Source of the DNA: Bacteroidota bacterium
GTDB taxonomy: Bacteria > Bacteroidota > Bacteroidia > Bacteroidales > Bacteroidaceae
DNA: 46,750 nt
Assembly (NCBI GenBank): GCA_023426145.1
Contig: JAFABG010000043.1
Location: forward strand, 1-46,750
Direction of reading: 5' to 3'
Below are positions 43,101 through 46,750 of the stretch, piece after piece (position 1 is the stretch's first letter; every line of letters begins with the position of its first letter). The notes beneath the pieces are model-generated. The model saw nothing but the letters and a program-made list of their open reading frames with translations. It did no database searches and was not told the origin of the DNA. A program made the translations under genes and the position numbers.

Positions 43101-44152
43101 TAAAGGTTGAAGATGAAGGTATTGGCATTGAAGAAAAAGATCTTAAATTAATATTTACCAAATTTTACAATAATAAAAATAATCAAGGTTTTCAGTCAAA
43201 CGGAATCGGTTTGTCATTAACTAAAGAATTAGTCACATTACACCATGGAAGCATTGAAGTAAGTAGCACACCAGGGCTAGGATCAACATTTACTGTTGAG
43301 CTCCCAATCGATAGAGAAATATATAAAGAATCGGAGATTGTTGAATCTCACCCTCTAGTATCCCTTGATAAAGAAAATGAAACTTTCGAACAAGAAGAAA
43401 AGCCCTGCATTCTATTCATTGATGATAATAATGATCTTCGGGAACTGATACATCATATTTTTAACAAAAAATATCTTGTACTAACAGCAGAGAGTGGATT
43501 TCGAGGGCTCGATTTACTCAAAAGTAACCCTGTAGACATAATCATTTGTGACGTTATGATGCCACAAATGAATGGTCTTGAATTTTGCAAACGAATAAAG
43601 GGGGATATACAAACGAGCCATATACCAATTATTATGCTTACTGCAAAAAACAGAACCGATGACCAAATAGAATGTTATAAAGCTGGTGCAGAAAGTTATA
43701 TTGCTAAGCCTTTTGAAATGAAAGTATTGCAGGCAAGAATTGACAATTTACTACAAGCAAAAGAGTTTAGCCGACAGAATTTCAGATGCAATATGGAAGT
43801 GAACTATTCAAATCTAAACTATCAAAGTGCTGATGAACAGTTCCTAAAAAATGCGATCCAATGCGTAGAAGAGCATATCCAAGAGGCTGACTTCGACATT
43901 ATACTAATGGCATCCGAACTTCACATTTCCCGATCCACGTTAAACCGAAAGCTTAAAGTGATCACCGGATGCACTCCATTAGAATTTATAAGGAATATAA
44001 AGCTAAAATATGCATGTACACTATTGAAAAACAAAGAAATAAGCATATCGGAAGTGGCCTATGCAACAGGATTTTCTTTTCCTAAATACTTTACCAAATG
44101 TTTTAAAGAAGAATTTGGAATGACTCCTACTGAGTATCAAAATAAAGAATAA
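40184..44152 (+). CDS. Hybrid two-component system sensor-regulator
   Basis: A roughly 1322-residue one-protein two-component system typical of Bacteroides PULs. The ATG at 40184 gives a clean signal peptide MKTNYIKYIICCLLYLLY ending at LFAQ; ATG at 40163 is an alternative. The periplasmic part (about 25-700) is a two-bladed sensor of Reg_prop repeats (GFLWMGTTYGLERYDG, GNVWVAADKS, GNIWIGTSTH), then a YYY domain. A membrane segment lies at about 783-805. The histidine kinase has His near 831 in NISHELLTPLT and ATPase motifs NAIKYTP and GIGLSLTKEL. The receiver has its Asp near 1123 in IIICDVMMPQ, and an AraC helix-turn-helix ends the protein. It should sense the imported glycan and activate susC. 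Confidence 0.95.
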   Translation: MKTNYIKYIICCLLYLLYELPLFAQQIIVSPMPFLDKLPINSIFNLYQDKQGFLWMGTTYGLERYDGYEIQSFINNYKSPHMLTHNDVRCFAEDNEYLWVGTLQGINLVNKSTYQITPFSDTELQKEEIRDLLADRNGNVWVAADKSLFKCNARLGILKEYPLKNDPNTFFLDRDGNLWFLTWNGDILKYNEPTDSFQIYAQMENSSPYRMIQDNQGRYWIATWGNGIWHFDPSNPNKHEMFHPQAIINPIRHSLEQVFFDIVQDDSYGYIWALSHFRLYVFRINQQNELEEVDINSIKDINRPIDQYKTYSRIIKDKSGNLWLGAYDQGYTIAFEKAEIVNHTMENMKKELGVDANVLYFNKDSKGIIWFDQSRYGICLFDEKTGKTTYGNNANALYSLVVISIVPSQKEDAVWLGGRNNLSSKIWKVKQNQMHISILEEYDLKEITASPGIISQLVEDNYGNIWIGTSTHLFFMKAHSKRIELVPLKVSEISDLCKDSKGTIWISGLEDIYQMEYRDKPTLLNHYSKESLPLHEDPIKKISCDEQDVWFSTSLGRLLRLNQNTRKITDETENSGLKGDHILEILSHKDKVWIICDKYIVCHNETKKENTTYFVNDDNILVSSFRHNAAFIDNDGCLYAGGHNGYIKILPGRQDVNRKDAEKVLITDVKCDNRSVLFSPIKEEIGNSSKTITLLPEARNIEILFSALSYTSGRRIKYAYQLEGADDKWTYIENGKHSAFYNHLPKGKYTFRLKATDPYGNWMKDEQVIIIHRLPAWYETWYAYTFYAFIIICLTYLLLKVYYKRIEQKNKLKVQEELTQIKLNYFTNISHELLTPLTIISCVADDLEENKESSERQVDILRSNANRLKRLLQQILDFRKVESKKMELSVGKSNLSSFLSSILASNFQSLARKKNISLTSQIEDGIWGYLDIDKFDKMVFNLLSNAIKYTPEHKKVNVKMQVEYKEGCRYLILKVEDEGIGIEEKDLKLIFTKFYNNKNNQGFQSNGIGLSLTKELVTLHHGSIEVSSTPGLGSTFTVELPIDREIYKESEIVESHPLVSLDKENETFEQEEKPCILFIDDNNDLRELIHHIFNKKYLVLTAESGFRGLDLLKSNPVDIIICDVMMPQMNGLEFCKRIKGDIQTSHIPIIMLTAKNRTDDQIECYKAGAESYIAKPFEMKVLQARIDNLLQAKEFSRQNFRCNMEVNYSNLNYQSADEQFLKNAIQCVEEHIQEADFDIILMASELHISRSTLNRKLKVITGCTPLEFIRNIKLKYACTLLKNKEISISEVAYATGFSFPKYFTKCFKEEFGMTPTEYQNKE

Positions 44153-44172
44153 CTTAAAAAGTGCCTATAATA

Positions 44173-44219
44173 AATGTAAGTAGTAGAACGTACTCAAGTG
44201 ACAATCTACTACTTACATT
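44173..44219. terminator. Inverted repeat between the hybrid sensor and malY
   Basis: AATGTAAGTAGTAGA (44173-44187) and TCTACTACTTACATT (44205-44219) are perfect 15-bp arms with a 17-base loop, between two convergent genes. No strong T-run follows, so it is a probable but not classical terminator. Confidence 0.6.
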
Positions 44220-44263
44220 AAAGATGAAAAATTCACAGTCAACAATCACTGCATTACAACGAA

Positions 44264-45427
44264 TTAATCTGCTGCCAGCACTCTTTTCAGACGGTGTAAA
44301 CCCTCAATCAGTCGCTGTTTGGGACAGGCTATATTAATGCGAATAAATCCTTCACCGTCCTCTCCATACATACTTCCTTCATTCAGCCAGACCTTTTCTT
44401 TGACCAATAAGTCATCAATTATCTGTTCAGAAGTTTGATTAAGCACTCTACAATCCACCCAAACCAAATAGGTTCCCTCTAACTTGGTGATAGGTAGTTC
44501 AGGCATATATTGTTCAAAAAACGTACGCAAATAATTATAATTATCCCATAAATACAGCTTCAGTGCATCCAACCATTCTTCTCCTTCATTATAAGCAGCA
44601 ATCAAAGCTTCCACTCCAAATGGGTTAACATCACAGACTTCATTAATATTAATAGCTTTATCTATTTTAGCCTTAATATCAGCATCTGCAGCAATAATAT
44701 TTGCAATCTGCAATCCAGCTAAATTAAACGCTTTACTCGGAGATGTACAGGTGATGCTATGCATCAAGAACTCATTAGAGATCGATGCAAAAGGAGTATA
44801 GGTATATCCAGAATAAACAAGTTCACAATGAATTTCATCAGCAATGATCCACACATTATTTCGAATACAAATCTCTCCTAATTGATTTAACTCTTGTTTG
44901 CTCCAAACTCTTCCAGCAGGATTATGCGGATTACACAGTAACAGTACTTTAGCCTTAGGATCGGCTGCTTTACGTTCCAAATCAACAAAATCGATTTGAT
45001 AAGTACCTTCACCGTATATTAAAGAATTAGATACAATCTCACATTGATTATTCCGAATAGAAGAATAAAAACAGTTATATACGGGAGATTGAATGATTAC
45101 TTTATCACCCGGATTAGTGAGTGCTTTTATAGTAGCCGACAAAGCAGGTACTACTCCAGTCGTGTAAATGATCCAATCTTTATCTACTCGCCAATTATGA
45201 CGTCTATTAAACCACTTTGTAACTGCTTCATAATATGAATCTGGTACACGCACATATCCAAATATGCCATGCTCAACTCTTCTCTTTAAAGCCTCCACAA
45301 CAGGGGGGGCAGTACGAAAATCCATATCAGCTACCCACATTGGCAACACCTCGTCATCCGTCGCAGAGTCCCATTTATATGAATTTGTCCCTCGACGCTG
45401 AATCAATTCATCAAAATTATATACCAT
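44264..45427 (-). CDS. patB: MalY/PatB-type aminotransferase, probable cystathionine beta-lyase
   Basis: A 387-residue PLP enzyme of the class I/II aminotransferase fold. The PLP lysine is K232 in CTSPSKAFNLAG, with Asp and His contacts in IIADEIHCELVYSG (D197) and the CNPHNPAGRVW motif. The N-terminus RRGTNSYKWDS and VLPMWVADMDFRTAPPV are typical of the MalY/PatB subgroup, which cleaves the C-S bond of cystathionine or cysteine conjugates, releasing pyruvate, ammonia and a thiol. It lies 22 bases downstream of the DUF3737 gene and is probably co-transcribed with it. Confidence 0.88.
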   Translation of the reverse strand: MVYNFDELIQRRGTNSYKWDSATDDEVLPMWVADMDFRTAPPVVEALKRRVEHGIFGYVRVPDSYYEAVTKWFNRRHNWRVDKDWIIYTTGVVPALSATIKALTNPGDKVIIQSPVYNCFYSSIRNNQCEIVSNSLIYGEGTYQIDFVDLERKAADPKAKVLLLCNPHNPAGRVWSKQELNQLGEICIRNNVWIIADEIHCELVYSGYTYTPFASISNEFLMHSITCTSPSKAFNLAGLQIANIIAADADIKAKIDKAININEVCDVNPFGVEALIAAYNEGEEWLDALKLYLWDNYNYLRTFFEQYMPELPITKLEGTYLVWVDCRVLNQTSEQIIDDLLVKEKVWLNEGSMYGEDGEGFIRINIACPKQRLIEGLHRLKRVLAAD

Positions 45428-45449
45428 AACTTACTCCTTATAAGCAGAT

Positions 45450-46298
45450 TTAGTCAGCCCATGTTTTCAACACACAATCAGCGGGTGACTTTATGTTTTC
45501 ATCTAAAATAATAGTACCAAAACTGTCTGCAACAATACTCCCAGTACGCGGGTTCTTCACACTATGAACCGAACTGTGTATAGTCGCATTAACACTTGCA
45601 TGTTCGAAAGCCAAATCCGCATCATCAGCCATTACACAATTTTCAAGTATAAGATCATGTGCATAACAAAGTGGTTGAGTACCTGCAATCTTACAATTCA
45701 CAAGACGTAGATTTTTAGAATGCCATCCCAAATATTCTCCAGTTAATTCCGAATCATAAACTGTTACGTTTTCGGTGTTCCAGAATGCGTCTTTCGAATG
45801 AATATTAGCATTGTGAATCTCCACATTTTTACAATATTGAAAAGAATAATTTCCATTCAAAACAAATTTGTCTATTGAAATATTTTCTCCATGCATAAAG
45901 ATATAGTCACCTTTATCAATATGTACATTTTTAAGTTCTACATTGCGACAATGCCAAAGAGTTTCTAGAGCATTAGGTAGCTCTACATTTTCTAATTTAA
46001 TTCCATCCATTTCACGGAACATCTTTGGTGCTTCAACCACAGTATCGGTCATCTTCAAGTTTCTAGAGTACCACAGTGCAGCGCGAGCACCATCTGTAAA
46101 AAAGCAATTTCGAACCACAAAGCCATCGTTATGCCAAAACGGATATTTACCTTCAAAGCGGCAATTCACCGCTTCAATATCACTGCACTCTTTTAATGCA
46201 GATTCACCAGTATGGATAGTTACATTTTCCAAGAAAAGTCCATGAGAAGCAAACAAAGGACGTTCTCCTTCGTATTCTGTATTTTTAATTTGTTTCAT
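45450..46298 (-). CDS. DUF3737 family beta-helix protein
   Basis: A 282-residue protein recognised as the DUF3737 family, apparently built of short repeated strands (LFLENVTIHTGESALKECSDI, FVVRNCFF, LKNVHIDKGDYIFMHGENI, VEIHNANIHSKDAFWNTENV) that suggest a right-handed beta-helix. The ATG at 46298 starts MKQIKNTEYEGERPLFA, the usual family start; the frame extends to 46346 but crosses a -7 box. No signal peptide is visible, so it is predicted cytoplasmic. The function is unknown. It is upstream of the C-S lyase gene in one likely operon. Confidence 0.82.
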   Translation of the reverse strand: MKQIKNTEYEGERPLFASHGLFLENVTIHTGESALKECSDIEAVNCRFEGKYPFWHNDGFVVRNCFFTDGARAALWYSRNLKMTDTVVEAPKMFREMDGIKLENVELPNALETLWHCRNVELKNVHIDKGDYIFMHGENISIDKFVLNGNYSFQYCKNVEIHNANIHSKDAFWNTENVTVYDSELTGEYLGWHSKNLRLVNCKIAGTQPLCYAHDLILENCVMADDADLAFEHASVNATIHSSVHSVKNPRTGSIVADSFGTIILDENIKSPADCVLKTWAD

Positions 46299-46327
46299 TA
46301 TATATAAAGATATTATTTTCGAGTTTG

Positions 46328-46335
46328 CAAAAGTA
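46328..46335 (-). promoter_or_regulatory. -7 box of the DUF3737-malY operon
   Basis: TACTTTTG on the minus strand is a full match to the Bacteroides -7 consensus, 30 bases before the DUF3737 start. No -33 TTG is seen at the usual spacing. Confidence 0.5.
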
Positions 46336-46457
46336 TAGCTAAACAAGAAGATAATAGGTAGATAAATTACGGAGATAATAACCCAAATTACAGTTTTATA
46401 AAGCCATTGGGCACAGTCATTCCTACTTATTAGGATACCATTTGACTAGTCTTAACG

Positions 46458-46630
46458 TTAAATCAATAAACCTTTTCTATAATTAAGTGGCGTTTGCCCT
46501 GTATTTCGCTTATAAAACTTACAAAATGCTGCAGCATCACTGAACCCGAGTTTAACTGCAATATCTCCCACCGTTATTTTAGTAGAACTAAGCATTGTAC
46601 GCGCTTCCATAATCAACAATTCGTCATTAG
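46458..46630 (-). pseudogene. AraC family regulator, C-terminal remnant cut by an insertion sequence
   Basis: Fifty-seven codons survive, reading DELLIMEARTMLSSTK, then ITVGDIAVKLGFSDAAAFCKFYKR and TGQTPLNYR before the stop. This is the second helix-turn-helix of an AraC-type domain. Upstream, at 46631, the reading frame runs into insertion sequence DNA and a stop. The N-terminal sensing part and first helix-turn-helix are therefore separated, if they still exist, on the far side of the element. The gene is broken and cannot give an intact regulator from this side. Confidence 0.8.
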
Positions 46631-46750
46631 TGTCCCGTTAAAATCGGGACGAATTAATAATTAATCAAACCATCCCGGAAAAAAGGGATTAAGTTGCTCT
46701 TTGACTTCATTGAAATTAGTCTTATTGAACAGATCTTGTAAAGGTGTTTT
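46631..46750 (-). mobile_element. Left end of an IS4-like insertion sequence
   Basis: The element starts near 46631 with TGTCCCG. An inner hairpin GTCCCG (46632-46637) / CGGGAC (46645-46650) is followed by the stop of the transposase. The position agrees with the point where the AraC frame is lost. The rest of the element, its second terminal repeat and any target duplication are beyond the window. Confidence 0.65.
46661..46750 (-). CDS. Transposase C-terminus, IS4-like (partial, runs off the right edge)
   Basis: Twenty-nine codons and a stop encode KTPLQDLFNKT, then FNEVKEQLN and a terminal PFFPGWFD. The KTPLxDLF phrase resembles the C-terminus of IS4-family transposases with a DUF4372 N-terminal domain that are common in Bacteroides. 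Only the tail is visible, so family is probable rather than proven and activity cannot be judged. Confidence 0.55.
   Translation of the reverse strand, partial: KTPLQDLFNKTNFNEVKEQLNPFFPGWFD

Overview
The window is a stretch of a Bacteroides-type chromosome (order Bacteroidales). The evidence is the low GC content, several promoters of the Bacteroides sigma-ABfr type (-33 TTG and -7 TAnnTTTG), a SusC/SusD pair with a hybrid two-component sensor, and families largely confined to this order (DUF4494, DUF3127, DUF4348). It is bounded by insertion sequences. The C-terminal end of an IS982-like transposase lies at the left edge, and the C-terminal end of an IS4-like transposase lies at the right edge, where it has cut an AraC-family gene.

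Left part (about 0.2-14.7 kb), housekeeping. It holds thiol peroxidase (tpx), then a rightward trio (DUF4494 protein, YggS-type PLP protein, dihydroorotate dehydrogenase-like protein). This meets a PIN-PhoH ATPase at a strong shared terminator. folC and ridA follow and overlap tail to tail. A long leftward run then contains dnaN, a DnaQ-like exonuclease, coaBC, recN, an RlmB/TrmH-type rRNA methylase and a secreted degenerate protease with TPR repeats. A small DUF3127 protein with an SSB-like acidic tail is divergent from dnaN.

Middle part (14.8-30.3 kb), metabolism and envelope. A leftward group runs threonine dehydrogenase, DUF4348 lipoprotein, murB, MBL hydrolase and a membrane-anchored hypothetical protein. 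kbl is divergent from tdh, giving a threonine-to-glycine pair, and is followed by a DUF2721 membrane protein. Next come ferritin, lysA, lysC, an FtsE-type ATPase, hisIE, hisF, hisA, hisH and purU, all leftward. A 421-bp intergenic region holds three evenly spaced palindromes and the promoter of two identical tRNA-Asp genes.

Right part (30.3-46.7 kb), accessory. It holds a PNPOx-fold protein, an AraC regulator and a compact polysaccharide utilisation locus: GH2 glycosidase, SusD, SusC and a divergent hybrid two-component sensor. The PUL logic is that the sensor detects an oligosaccharide, activates susCD and the GH2 enzyme, SusCD imports the glycan and the GH2 enzyme trims it. A MalY/PatB C-S lyase and a DUF3737 beta-helix protein follow, then the IS-truncated AraC gene.

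No CRISPR array, prophage or recognisable defence system is visible. The least explained signals are the 22-bp-periodic palindromes at 29844-29902, the long imperfect inverted repeat between dnaN and the exonuclease gene, the pseudoprotease-TPR protein, and the repeated TAGATTA sites upstream of the PUL.
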